Source of the DNA: Alphaproteobacteria bacterium
Lineage (GTDB): Bacteria > Pseudomonadota > Alphaproteobacteria > Micropepsales > Micropepsaceae
Direction of reading: 5' to 3'
Length of the DNA stretch: 55,994 nt
Assembly (NCBI GenBank): GCA_947475445.1
Contig: CANJLC010000013.1
Location: 1 to 55,994, forward strand
Each line of letters begins with the position of its first letter. The stretch's first letter is position 1. The notes under the pieces are model-generated. The model made no database searches, was not told where the DNA came from, and was given only the letters and a program-made list of their open reading frames with translations. Positions 37,494-46,737 of this stretch are shown in pieces. A program made the translations under genes and the position numbers.

Positions 37494-37668
37494 GCTATCA
37501 TTGCCCGCCCGGGGTGGCAGGCACCCGATAATCGAGGGCTATGACCCGCCCGAAGGTTGGGCTGATGTTGCGTGGATGAAGTGCTGTTCGACTTGGGCGA
37601 CAATGTCACGGAACAGCGAGGCTCCATCCCGCGTTACTGCTGAGGGCCCTTATTTCGAAAGACACACC

Positions 37669-37920
37669 ATGACCGAGCAAATCGCCGAAGGTTTCGATGT
37701 ATTTCTGCATGACGGCGACAAGGCCTTTGGCGCGGTGCGCCGGGTTCACGCCCATGGCATCACGGTCTATGTGGAAAATGCCGGCGATTTCGAAGTGCCG
37801 CAAAGCGCCGTCAAGGCCGTGGATGCGGAAAAAGTGACCCTCGATCCTGCCAGGATTGACCCCAAGCTGGCGGAAGCCATCCGCCGCGCCCATTCCGGCG
37901 AGGACCCGAGCATCCCCTGA
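37669..37920 (+). CDS. Small PRC-barrel/DUF2171-like protein
   Basis: This 83-residue protein has a beta-rich core FDVFLHDGDKAFGAVRRVHAHGITVYVENAGDFEVPQ (written in parts: FDVFLHDG, then AVRRVHAHGITVYV, then FEVPQSAV) and a helical C-terminus. The pattern (strand, GxV, strand, valine-rich strand, IP/VP) resembles PRC-barrel-like DUF2171 domains, a weak match. The frame is open upstream, but the ATG at 37669 fits the domain start. The function is unknown. Confidence 0.65.
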   Translation: MTEQIAEGFDVFLHDGDKAFGAVRRVHAHGITVYVENAGDFEVPQSAVKAVDAEKVTLDPARIDPKLAEAIRRAHSGEDPSIP

Positions 37921-37923
37921 CGC

Positions 37924-39387
37924 CTACCAGCTCACCGCCACATATTTGCATTCGGTGAACTCCATCAACCCGTGATGGCTGCCTTCGCGGCCCAGCCCGC
38001 TCTGCTTGACGCCGCCAAAGGGCGCAGCCGGATCGGACACCAATCCGCGATTGAGTCCCACCATCCCGACTTCCAGCTTTTCGCTGATCCGCAGGCCGCG
38101 CTTGAGGTCGCCGGTAAAAAGATAGGCGGTCAGGCCATATTCGGTGTCATTGGCCCTGGCGATCACCTGCGCATCGGAGTCGAAGGCCTGCAGCGCCACC
38201 ACGGGCCCGAAAATCTCCTCTTTCAGCAGCCGCGCATTGTCCGGCACGTCGGCGATCACGGTGGCGGGGTAATAGGTGCCGGGGCGATTGAGCATGGTTC
38301 CGCCCAGCAGCAATTTCGCGCCCTTGGCCACGGCGTCTTCCACCAGCTCCGTGATTTTTTCGACCGCCTTGGCGTTGATCATCGGCCCCAGCGTTGTCGC
38401 CGGATCACTGCCTTCGCCCAGCTTCAGGGCTGCCATGCGGGCCACCATGCCGTCGGTGAAAGGCTTGTAAAGATTGCGTTCGACATAAAACCGGTTGGCG
38501 GAGGTACAGGCTTCGCCGCCATTGCGCATCTTGGCCAGCATGGCGCCGTCCAGCGCGGCATTGAGGTCGGCGTCGCCGCAGACGATAAAGGGTGCATTGC
38601 CACCCAGCTCCATGGAGCTGGAAATCACCTGGTCTGCCGCTTCATGGAGCAATGCCCGCCCCACGGCAGTCGATCCCGTGAAGGAAAGCTTTCGCACCCG
38701 CGGATCATGCAGGATTTTTTTGGCGACCACGCCGGCATGATGACTGGTGAGCACGTTGACGACACCGGCGGGCACGCCCGCGTCCTGCATGATCTGGGCG
38801 ATGGCAAGGGCGGTGAGCGGGGTTTCGCTGGCCGGTTTCAGGATTACGCTGCAGCCTGCCGCCAGCGCGGGCGCCAATTTTCGTGTCGCCATGGCGGCAG
38901 GAAAATTCCATGGCGTAATCAGCAGCGAAACGCCGATGGGCTGGTATTCCACCAGGATGCGGTTGGCGCCGCCCGGCGCGAGCGTGACTTCGCCCAGGAC
39001 CCGCACCGCTTCTTCCGAATACCAGCGAAAAAATTCAGCGGCATACAATATCTCGGCCTTGGCGTCCGCCAGCGTCTTGCCATTCTCCAGAGAAATCAGC
39101 GCCGCCAGCCAGTCCTGCTGCGCCACCATCAGCTCATGGCATTTGCGCAAAATCTCTGCGCGCTGGCGCGGCGCGGTGGCCGCCCAGCCAGGCCCCGCTA
39201 GCGCGGCGGCATCCACCGCCGCGCCGGCATCGCTCTCGTCACCATCCGCCACGCTGGTGAGCAATTGGCCGTTGGAGGGATTGAAAACCTCGATGGCGTT
39301 TTTGGCGGCGCGCCATTGGCCGCCGATAAAAAGTCCTGTGGCGACGCTATGGGCTGCAAATGGCGGGGGCAGGGTGAAGTTCGTCAT
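37924..39387 (-). CDS. gabD: NAD(P)-dependent succinate-semialdehyde dehydrogenase
   Basis: This 487-residue aldehyde dehydrogenase has LITPWNFPAAMATRK, the cofactor motif FTGSTAVGR, the general-base Glu in MELGGNAPF and the catalytic Cys in GEACTSANRFYV. NGKTLADAKAEI and the GLVSDPAAPFGGVKQSGLGREG end are typical of GabD. The ATG overlaps the stop of the TPR-methyltransferase (ATGA), so the two are coupled. The exact aldehyde is inferred from family resemblance. Confidence 0.88.
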   Translation of the reverse strand: MTNFTLPPPFAAHSVATGLFIGGQWRAAKNAIEVFNPSNGQLLTSVADGDESDAGAAVDAAALAGPGWAATAPRQRAEILRKCHELMVAQQDWLAALISLENGKTLADAKAEILYAAEFFRWYSEEAVRVLGEVTLAPGGANRILVEYQPIGVSLLITPWNFPAAMATRKLAPALAAGCSVILKPASETPLTALAIAQIMQDAGVPAGVVNVLTSHHAGVVAKKILHDPRVRKLSFTGSTAVGRALLHEAADQVISSSMELGGNAPFIVCGDADLNAALDGAMLAKMRNGGEACTSANRFYVERNLYKPFTDGMVARMAALKLGEGSDPATTLGPMINAKAVEKITELVEDAVAKGAKLLLGGTMLNRPGTYYPATVIADVPDNARLLKEEIFGPVVALQAFDSDAQVIARANDTEYGLTAYLFTGDLKRGLRISEKLEVGMVGLNRGLVSDPAAPFGGVKQSGLGREGSHHGLMEFTECKYVAVSW

Positions 39388-41873
39388 GGTTTTTGTATCC
39401 AGAAAACATACATGGCGGCGAAAATGTCGGGATGTTCCATTTCCAGCATATCCCATTGGCTCAGATTGGTGGCAGCCGGATCATTGGGAAACCGCCGCCG
39501 GTAGGCACGCAGCACGGATTCGTCCAGATCGAAGCCCAGAAAACTCAAATTCTCTTCCTTCAGGAAAGCGTCAATGCCGCCCAGGTTCATCCGGTGCTCC
39601 TGGGCATGGAAAACTAGGTCGCGGCAGGTACTGAGGCTGAAGAAATCCTCGGATTTCTGGATGGTGTCATATTCGCCCTTGTCCGCCACCTCCTGGCGAA
39701 ACCGCCTGATGTCGTCCGGCGATGAACCAATGCCTCTTTGCGCAATGCGCGCCCGCGCCTTGACGATGTCGCGCCGCGCCACTTCGCTGTAGAAGCCCAG
39801 CCACATGAAGCCGCCGGGACGCAGCAGCGGCAGAAGCGCGCGCCAGCCGGCATAGGGATCTTTCATGTGATGCAGCACGCCGCTGGATTCGATGACATCG
39901 AAGCTGCGTCCCAGCTTGCCCAGTTCCAGGATATCGGCCTGGCCATATTCGATGGCGGCAAAACCCAGTTCATTGGACTTGCGCTTGGCATAGCCCAGGC
40001 TGGCAAGGCTCAAATCCACCGCCAGCATGCTTTCGCCGCCGAATTTTTGCGCCGTGCCGATGGAATGGTGGCCTGTGCCGCAACCCGCCACCAGGATTTC
40101 CTTCATCTCGCGTCCCGGCGCGGCGATGGTGCGGGGAAATTTTTGGGTAAGGAACGATACGATATTTTCGCGCAGGCCCGGCGCCATCAGGGCCCAGCGC
40201 GGATAGGGATTTTCCTCATACTGGCTCTGCACCAGTTTGGAGATTTCGTCCTCGATAGGCGTCAGGCGCGCGATGGAGGCGCGCAGCGCCTTTTCTTCCA
40301 GCGGTTCGCGGATTTGCTGGTTGAGCACGGCTTCCACCGGTGCGGGCCATTGATGGTCCAGCAGCTTTTCGGCGTGTGGCAACTCGTAGAGGGGGAAATA
40401 AGCGGCCACCGCCAGCACATGCAGCGACAGAACGGATTTTCCGGCTTTCAGCGCCGCGTCAAGCGCGGTGCGTGCCTTTTTGGCCGATGCCAGTTCCTTG
40501 TCGCCAGCCAGCCAGACATATTCATTGATGAAGCATTGCTGGGCCAATGCGGCGTGAAAGGCCAGGCTGGTATCGTCCGCCTTGCCGCCCAGCATCAACC
40601 GCCGCACCATGGCGAGGAAACGCTCCAGCGCCATATCGATATTGGGCGTGGTGGCCAGAAGGGCGATCAGCAACCCATCATCCGCCAGCGCCGCCAGACC
40701 ATCACCGTCCAGCAGCGCGGCACTTTCCAGCCGCCGTGGCCAGGCATCGTTTGCGCGCGCGATGGCAGGGCCAATGACGGGATGCGCCTTGATCAGATCG
40801 GCGCTGGCCTGGGCCAGCTTGCCGGGCCGGCTCCAGGGCTCGGTCAGGGCGCGCACCATCAGGGCGCGGAATGGCGCATTGTCCTCCACCAGGCCCGATT
40901 GACGGACCAGTTCGACAAACAGCCTTTTGGCCTTGCGGGTTTCGCCAAGCGCCAGCGAGCGGCGGACCATCTCCATGGCCGGGCCGGCCTGCTCGCGCGC
41001 CATCAGCAATCCGGCAGCATTGTTGATCAAGGCAACGTCATCGGGATGCTTTTCCAGAACCCGGTTGTAGAAAATCTGCGCCTGCTCCAGCGCACCCTTT
41101 TCCCAATAGGCCATGCCCAGATTGACCAGCGCGTCGTCATAGTCCGGTGCCAGCGCCACGGCCTGGCGAAAGTTGTCCATGGCGTCGTCGCGCCGGCCCA
41201 ATTCCCAAAGCGTCCCGCCCATGGCGTTATGGGTGTGGGCATTGTCCGGCGTCAGCGCCAGCACGCGGCGATAACAGTCCAGCGCTTCATCCAGCGCGCC
41301 TTTTTCGCGGCAGATATTGCCCAAATTGTTTTGCGCAGTGGCATAGTCGGGCGCCAGCGCCACCGCCTTGCGATAATGGCTTTCCGCCTCGTCCCGTTGG
41401 CCCATGCTCCAAAGAACATTGCCCAGATTGTTGTAGGCGCCGGCATTGTCGGGCTGAAGCGCAAGGGCGCGCCGGTAACTGTCGGCGGCGTCCTCGAATT
41501 TCTCCGACTCCGCCAGCGCGTTGCCCAGATTGTTATAGGTATCCGGATCGTCGGGATTGAGGCTGAGAGCCTGGCGATAACCGGCAAAAGCCTCCTCACG
41601 CCGGCCCAGCGCCTGCAAGGCAAGGGCAAGGTGAAAATAAAATGCTGCTTCCCGGTCATTGACCGCGATGGCCTTGCGGATGAGGCCTTCCGCGATATCC
41701 GGGCGCCCGCTTTGATAGGCGGCAAGGCCCAGCAGATGCAGCGAGTCCGAATGATTGGGCTCGCTGGCCAGAACCTGCTGGTAGAGCGGCGCGGCCTGGT
41801 CCAGCTTCCCGGCCTGGTGCAGCCGGAAGGCTTCGCCAAATATCATCTGGAGGGCAGGGGAAGCGCCTGGCAT
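39384..41873 (-). CDS. TPR-repeat protein fused to a class I methyltransferase
   Basis: This 829-residue protein has about eight TPR units (residues 10-300; repeated DAYNNLGN-like helices such as PDTYNNLGNALAES and AGAYNNLGNVLWSM). A helical middle region of unknown type follows. A SAM methyltransferase begins near 590, with ILVAGCGTGHHSI, MLAVDLSLASLGYAKRK and FDVIESSGVLHHMKDP. The fusion resembles bacterial TPR-methyltransferases thought to act on proteins or glycans. It carries no signal peptide. gabD starts within its stop codon. Confidence 0.85.
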   Translation of the reverse strand: MPGASPALQMIFGEAFRLHQAGKLDQAAPLYQQVLASEPNHSDSLHLLGLAAYQSGRPDIAEGLIRKAIAVNDREAAFYFHLALALQALGRREEAFAGYRQALSLNPDDPDTYNNLGNALAESEKFEDAADSYRRALALQPDNAGAYNNLGNVLWSMGQRDEAESHYRKAVALAPDYATAQNNLGNICREKGALDEALDCYRRVLALTPDNAHTHNAMGGTLWELGRRDDAMDNFRQAVALAPDYDDALVNLGMAYWEKGALEQAQIFYNRVLEKHPDDVALINNAAGLLMAREQAGPAMEMVRRSLALGETRKAKRLFVELVRQSGLVEDNAPFRALMVRALTEPWSRPGKLAQASADLIKAHPVIGPAIARANDAWPRRLESAALLDGDGLAALADDGLLIALLATTPNIDMALERFLAMVRRLMLGGKADDTSLAFHAALAQQCFINEYVWLAGDKELASAKKARTALDAALKAGKSVLSLHVLAVAAYFPLYELPHAEKLLDHQWPAPVEAVLNQQIREPLEEKALRASIARLTPIEDEISKLVQSQYEENPYPRWALMAPGLRENIVSFLTQKFPRTIAAPGREMKEILVAGCGTGHHSIGTAQKFGGESMLAVDLSLASLGYAKRKSNELGFAAIEYGQADILELGKLGRSFDVIESSGVLHHMKDPYAGWRALLPLLRPGGFMWLGFYSEVARRDIVKARARIAQRGIGSSPDDIRRFRQEVADKGEYDTIQKSEDFFSLSTCRDLVFHAQEHRMNLGGIDAFLKEENLSFLGFDLDESVLRAYRRRFPNDPAATNLSQWDMLEMEHPDIFAAMYVFWIQKP

Positions 41874-41889
41874 GAATTCCTGCCCGCCG

Positions 41890-43704
41890 TCACCGGCCCA
41901 CGCCGGGACCAGCCCGGGGGATGAAACGCCCGGGCGCCGCCGCCGGGGCAGTCACGCTGTTGCTGCCGTCCATGTCGATGCCGCTATTGGCGTCACTCTG
42001 GTTCACGAAGCCATAGCCATGGCCATTGCCCCAGGAACTCGCCGTCAGCCGTCCGCGATTGTTGCGGAACAGTGCACCATTCTGGTGCAGTCCCCCGCCG
42101 GGACCGATGGCATAGGCATATGTGCCATCTGCGGTGCCTGTCGCGGTCACCATATTGTCCTGCACCACATCTGCTTCGCCGGCATCGACCATGATGCCGT
42201 TTGTGGCGGTGCCGGTCATTCCCGTGATGATGGCTCTCACGGAATTCTCCAGCCAGGCCATGCAGGCATTGGGGGTGGAAGCGGTTACGCTGCCGCGCCC
42301 GATATGCAGGTCGGCGCCGCGGGAGTTGGGATGGGTGTTGAGCGGATTGAGGGCGATGCCGCAGCCGATGCTGCCGACCTTGTTCAGTTCATTGATGTTG
42401 TTCAGCCGATAATTGTCGACGGTGACGCTGCCGACACCTTCGGTGACCATGATGCCCGTGCCGCCGACATGATCCGCATCCGTGCCGGTTATCCGGGCGC
42501 CGATGCCGCGATAGCTGCCATTGGCATCATGCGGATCGTAGCCCATCCAGATGCAGGTGGCCAATCCGCCAAACGGCGCTCCCGTGGGCTGGTACAGCCC
42601 GGCATAGCGGCACACCGTGTTGGTGTTCTCGATATCGTGCCAGCCATTGATGTCATAGCAATTGTCGCCGGTATATTCGCAGCTATTGCCGATATAGCGC
42701 AGGCTGGTGGAAAGCGGTTCAATCTGGTCGCCCACCTTTGGCGCGGCATTCATGGGCTCCTTCATGAAGATGGTGAGAAAGCCGTCGCCCGCCACCCAGT
42801 GATCCACCGTACCTTCCAGATAGGTGTCCGGGTCCAGGATATTGATGTACTTGCCGCTGGCGAAAGCTGAGCGCGCCGGGGCGCTGTCCGCGATGGTGAA
42901 AGCCCGCGTTCCGGGCCGGCCCGCATTGGTGACGGCGAAGCCGGTGCCATAGCCGCCCTTGAAAGCGAACAGTGTGACATGGCTGACATGGTTGTTCACA
43001 AAACGGTTGCGCAGGCCCGCGCTGTCATTGATGAAGCTGCCGCCCAAATTGCTGCCGCGATTGCCGCTGATGATGCAGTCCTGCGTATACTGCATGTAGA
43101 TGGCGTAGCCGCCGGCATAGAGTTTGGTGGGGCCGGAATTCTCGAACACATTGTCGCTGGCAACGCAGTTCTTGACCGAATTCAGGGAGATCGCTTCATA
43201 GGGTCCGTTGGCCAGCCCCAGCGCCAGGTTCTTGACGTGAATGCCGCTGATGCGCACGCCGTCGATATAGTCATTGGGGCCGGATGCGTTGATCGCGCCC
43301 ACGAAATTCTGGTAGGCCGCGGAAATTCCGTCAAAGACGCAAGCGCCTCCATGGCCGTCGAATGTCACATTGCCGCTGGTGACGTTGAAGAAAAACATCC
43401 CGCCCGCCGGCGGGCGGAAGGGGCGGATGGTGCCGCTGCAGCTGATGGTGACAGGCTTGGTGATCGCGATCGTGCGCGAAAGCGCATAGCTCCCTCGGGG
43501 AATGGTCACGGTGCCGCCGGGCGCGGCCGCCGCCAGCGCCGCCTCGAATGCGCGCGAGCTGTCGGTCTTGCCGCTGCGATCGGCGCCGCAGGAATCGACG
43601 CTGACGCTGCGTCCCCCGCATCCCGCAGATTTTTCCGCAGCCAAGGCCGAAAAAGCCGCGAATGCGGCCAGGGACAGGAAAAGAAAAAGCGGGGTTTTGC
43701 GCAT
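41890..43704 (-). CDS. Secreted right-handed beta-helix protein
   Basis: This 604-residue protein has a signal peptide (1-22). The start of the helix, DSCGADRSGKTDSSRAFEAALAAAAPGGTV, is the pectate-lyase-3/GH28-like entry. Repeated short strands with Asn ladders follow (SGNVTFDGHGG, ISGIHVKN, SGNRGSNLGGSF, NNRGRLT). It probably binds or cleaves a polysaccharide outside the cell, but no catalytic triad can be named. The C-terminus is Pro/Gly-rich. It is divergent from the MBL hydrolase gene. Confidence 0.8.
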   Translation of the reverse strand: MRKTPLFLFLSLAAFAAFSALAAEKSAGCGGRSVSVDSCGADRSGKTDSSRAFEAALAAAAPGGTVTIPRGSYALSRTIAITKPVTISCSGTIRPFRPPAGGMFFFNVTSGNVTFDGHGGACVFDGISAAYQNFVGAINASGPNDYIDGVRISGIHVKNLALGLANGPYEAISLNSVKNCVASDNVFENSGPTKLYAGGYAIYMQYTQDCIISGNRGSNLGGSFINDSAGLRNRFVNNHVSHVTLFAFKGGYGTGFAVTNAGRPGTRAFTIADSAPARSAFASGKYINILDPDTYLEGTVDHWVAGDGFLTIFMKEPMNAAPKVGDQIEPLSTSLRYIGNSCEYTGDNCYDINGWHDIENTNTVCRYAGLYQPTGAPFGGLATCIWMGYDPHDANGSYRGIGARITGTDADHVGGTGIMVTEGVGSVTVDNYRLNNINELNKVGSIGCGIALNPLNTHPNSRGADLHIGRGSVTASTPNACMAWLENSVRAIITGMTGTATNGIMVDAGEADVVQDNMVTATGTADGTYAYAIGPGGGLHQNGALFRNNRGRLTASSWGNGHGYGFVNQSDANSGIDMDGSNSVTAPAAAPGRFIPRAGPGVGR

Positions 43705-43766
43705 GGCCCAGCTTACACAAAAGGATCGGTTTTGGTGCTATAATCGTGCAAAATGGGGAGAGATTT

Positions 43767-44657
43767 ATGAAGCCGCTCTGGTTGCTGCTGTTGCTGGCCT
43801 GCGCCAGTCCCGTGCTGGCGCAAGGCCAGGATTTTTCCAAGGTCGAGGAACTTGTCACCCCGCTTGGCGCGGGCCTCTATGCCCTGACCGGTTCCGGGGG
43901 CAATACCACCGTCGCGGTGGGAACCGACGGCATCATTGTGGTGGATACGCAATTCTCGCCGCTGCATGACAAGATCAAGGCCAGAATTTCCGGATTTTCG
44001 CACCTGCCAGTCAAATATGTGATCAACACCCATTTTCATGGCGACCATACGGGCGGCAACGCTGCCTTCGCAAAGGAAGGCGCGGTTATCGTCGCTTACA
44101 AGACGCTGGGCGAGCGCCTCAGTCATCCCTTGCCCGGCGCGGACGGCCAGCCCGGCACGCCCGCACCGGCGGAGGCGCTGCCGACCCGCCCCTATGATAC
44201 GGCCACCAGCAGTGTTGCGGTCGGCGGATTGACGGCTGATCTCCTTCACCCCATGGGGTCCCATACCGACACCGATACGGTGGTGTTTTTCAAATCCGCC
44301 AATGTGATCGCCACCGGCGACACCGTCACCAGCGCCTCCTATCCCAACATCGACGTTGCGGCAGGCGGCAGCATTGACGGCATGATTGCCAACGCGGACA
44401 CCATTATCGCGCGCGCCGACGCCGCCACCAAAATCGTGCCGGGCCATGGTCCCGTGACCGACAAGGCGGGGGTCATGGAATACCGCGCCATGCTGCAGAC
44501 CGCGCGCGACCGCATCGCCAAGGCCAAGGCGTCCGGCATGAGCGAGCAGCAGATGGCGGACGCAAACCTGCTGGCGGATCTCGACGTCAAATGGAAAGCC
44601 AATGCCAGCGCCCTGCAGCAACGCTTTCCCCGGCTGGTCTATCAATCCGTCAAGTAA
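43767..44657 (+). CDS. Exported metallo-beta-lactamase-fold hydrolase
   Basis: This 296-residue protein has a signal peptide (1-20). The metal motif HFHGDHTGG, the following metal ligands in GSHTDTDTVVFF and ATGDTV, and the PGHGP turn define an MBL-fold hydrolase like SoxH/B3-type proteins. The substrate is unknown. GGGGAGA stands 6 nt before the ATG. Confidence 0.85.
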   Translation: MKPLWLLLLLACASPVLAQGQDFSKVEELVTPLGAGLYALTGSGGNTTVAVGTDGIIVVDTQFSPLHDKIKARISGFSHLPVKYVINTHFHGDHTGGNAAFAKEGAVIVAYKTLGERLSHPLPGADGQPGTPAPAEALPTRPYDTATSSVAVGGLTADLLHPMGSHTDTDTVVFFKSANVIATGDTVTSASYPNIDVAAGGSIDGMIANADTIIARADAATKIVPGHGPVTDKAGVMEYRAMLQTARDRIAKAKASGMSEQQMADANLLADLDVKWKANASALQQRFPRLVYQSVK

Positions 44658-44713
44658 GTAAGCCCTTGGCCGGGCTGAAGCCCGCCAACCAGGCCGAAGA
44701 TAACGATAAACTC

Positions 44714-44744
44714 ATGCCGGCAGGGCCTTTGGTTCTGCCGGCAT
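44714..44744 (+). terminator. Hairpin after the MBL gene
   Basis: A perfect 10 bp stem ATGCCGGCAG/CTGCCGGCAT with an 11 nt loop lies 56 bp after the MBL stop. The tail is only GGGTTATT, so termination may be partial. Confidence 0.5.
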
Positions 44745-44784
44745 TGGGTTATTGTGCCGCCTCGAGATTCTTGGGGAGACGGTC

Positions 44785-46029
44785 ATGAAGGCTTTGTTCG
44801 CGGCATCGGTCCTTGTTCTGGCGGCTCTGCCCGCCTTGGCCGCCGAGCCTGACGGCCTGACCCTGCCGTCCGGCTTCCATGCCAGCGTGGTAGCCGAGGG
44901 CCTGGGCCCGGTGCGGCACCTGGCGTTCCGCCCCAATGGCGATCTGTTCCTTTCCACCCCGCGTGCCCGCACCGGCCTTGGCGGCGGCATAATCGCGCTG
45001 CACCTGGATGCCGATCACAAGGTGTCGGGCGAGCCGAAGCATTTCGGCGCAGTTGATGGCGGAACCGGCATCGGCTTTTACCGCGGCGCGCTTTACGCCG
45101 CGACGCCCTCGCGGATCTACCGCTACAACTTCAAGGGCAATGCGCTGCTTCCCGATCCGGAACCGCAGGTGGTGGTGGACGGCATGCCGGCAACCGGCAA
45201 CGCCAACCGCGGCATCGCTTTCGACGACAAGGGCGGCATTTTCGTGGGCGTCACGGCTACGGCCGCCGATGCCTGCAACGTGCCCGCGCCCCGGGGTACC
45301 ACCCCGGTGGGCGTCAGGCCGTGCAAGGACCTGGAAGGCCGCAGCGGCATCTGGCGCTTCTCCGCGACCAGGCTGAACCAGAACTTCGCCGACGGCGAAC
45401 GCATCGCCACGGGCTTTCGCGATTCCACAGCCCTGGCCTGGCTTGGCGGCGGGCTCTATGGCTTTTTTCACGGCACCGATGGCACGTCCCGGGCTTTCCC
45501 CAAGCTGGTGACGCCGGCGGAAGACGCCCAGATCGCCGACGAGCTGATCCACCTCACCAAGGGCACCGATATCGGCTGGCCCTACACTTACTATGACGGC
45601 GTGCGGAAGATGCGCATGACCACGCCGGAATTTGGCGGCGATGGCAAGACCGCGGCCAGCGGCGGAAATTATGCCGTTCCGGTGCTCACCTTCCAGGCGG
45701 GCCGCGTCGCGCCGCTGGACCTGGTGGCCTATAACGGCACGCAATTTCCCGCGGAATATCGCGGCGGCGCCTTTGTGCCGACGCATGGCACGGGCGGGCA
45801 GGTTGCCAACGGCCATAACGGTTACAACGTCTATTTCGTGCCGGTGTCGAAAGACGGCCAGGTGGGCGAACCGAAAATCTTTGCCGACGGCTTTGCCGAT
45901 TCCAACTCCGCGGGCGGCAAGGCGAAATACCGCCCCGTCGGCGCGGCGGTGGCGCCGGATGGCTCGCTCTATGTGGCGGAGTCCAACAAGGGCCGGGTGT
46001 GGCGCATCACCTATGGTGACGCGAAATAG
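44785..46029 (+). CDS. Sorbosone dehydrogenase-like PQQ-type beta-propeller protein
   Basis: This 414-residue exported protein has a signal peptide (1-20) and a six-bladed propeller of the glucose/sorbosone dehydrogenase group. Blade motifs include GPVRHLAFRPNGDLFLSTP, NRGIAFDDKGGIFVGV and VAPDGSLYVAESNKGRVWRI. KGTDIGWPYTYYDG resembles the conserved N-x-G-W-P turn. It probably oxidises a sugar or alcohol in the periplasm, but PQQ binding has not been shown. TerB follows 5 bp downstream. Confidence 0.82.
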   Translation: MKALFAASVLVLAALPALAAEPDGLTLPSGFHASVVAEGLGPVRHLAFRPNGDLFLSTPRARTGLGGGIIALHLDADHKVSGEPKHFGAVDGGTGIGFYRGALYAATPSRIYRYNFKGNALLPDPEPQVVVDGMPATGNANRGIAFDDKGGIFVGVTATAADACNVPAPRGTTPVGVRPCKDLEGRSGIWRFSATRLNQNFADGERIATGFRDSTALAWLGGGLYGFFHGTDGTSRAFPKLVTPAEDAQIADELIHLTKGTDIGWPYTYYDGVRKMRMTTPEFGGDGKTAASGGNYAVPVLTFQAGRVAPLDLVAYNGTQFPAEYRGGAFVPTHGTGGQVANGHNGYNVYFVPVSKDGQVGEPKIFADGFADSNSAGGKAKYRPVGAAVAPDGSLYVAESNKGRVWRITYGDAK

Positions 46030-46034
46030 CATCC

Positions 46035-46478
46035 ATGTTCCGGCAGCTTTTACGGACTCTCTCCACGCCGCAGGCGCCGCGCATCCCCGACCTGAAAATG
46101 TCGGTGGCGGTGCTGCTGCTGGAAGCCGCGCGCCAGGACGATTCATTCGACGAACGGGAACGGGCGACCATCGCGGCGCTGCTCACCCAGCGCTTTTCCC
46201 TGTCGCCGGAGGAATGCGCCCAGCTGATGGCGGCAGGCGAGGCCCGCGCCGCCCAGATCGTGCAGATCCACGGCCATACCAGCGAAATCGCCGGGCAGAT
46301 GACGCCGGACGAACGCATCCACCTGCTGGAGATGCTGTGGGAAGTGGCCTATGCCGATGGCGTGCTGGACCCGGAGGAAGACCTGCTGATCCGGCGCGTC
46401 GCAGGCCTGATCTATGTCACCGACCGCGACCGCATCCTGGCACGGCAGCGGGTGCTGGCGCGGCTTGGCCGGCAATAG
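46035..46478 (+). CDS. TerB-family protein
   Basis: This 147-residue helical protein has LKMSVAVLLLEAARQDDSFDERERATI and LEMLWEVAYADGVLDPEEDLLIRRVAGL, the two DxxxxxxE acidic motifs of the TerB/DjlA-like fold that bind divalent metal. It is single and not in a ter operon, so tellurite resistance should not be assumed. It is co-transcribed with the sorbosone dehydrogenase-like gene. Confidence 0.88.
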   Translation: MFRQLLRTLSTPQAPRIPDLKMSVAVLLLEAARQDDSFDERERATIAALLTQRFSLSPEECAQLMAAGEARAAQIVQIHGHTSEIAGQMTPDERIHLLEMLWEVAYADGVLDPEEDLLIRRVAGLIYVTDRDRILARQRVLARLGRQ

Positions 46479-46611
46479 CCCGGCGGCACCTGGCCATGGA
46501 ACTGGTTGCGCATGCCATACTCAAAGCGGCGGTAATCGTGACGTTTTAGAAGAGCCGGGACCGGCCGCAACCTGCTGATTCCCACCCCTTTACGGCCTGA
46601 CCGCGGGTGTT

Positions 46612-46629
46612 TATTACAAAGCTGTAATA
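46612..46629. promoter_or_regulatory. Inverted repeat upstream of the M28 gene
   Basis: TATTACA (46612-46618) and TGTAATA (46623-46629) form a perfect 7 bp inverted repeat with spacer AAGC in an AT-rich stretch about 110 bp before the M28 start. It has the look of a dimer-binding operator; the regulator is unknown. Confidence 0.4.
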
Positions 46630-46737
46630 TTATGATTGCCGATAGCGATATAAAGTTGATTCAAGTCAAACCGCTGGGCGTGCGTATCGGTTCTTTTCCT
46701 GCTCGTCCAATTCACAATAAAATCAGGGGGTAAAAGC

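Noticed and set aside
39738..41924. 728-codon plus-strand frame opposite the TPR-methyltransferase
   Set aside because: It mirrors the TPR gene, shows no family motif, and is explained by third-position GC.
46035..46478. Tellurite resistance locus
   Set aside because: Only a single TerB-fold gene is present, with no terC, terD or terZ.
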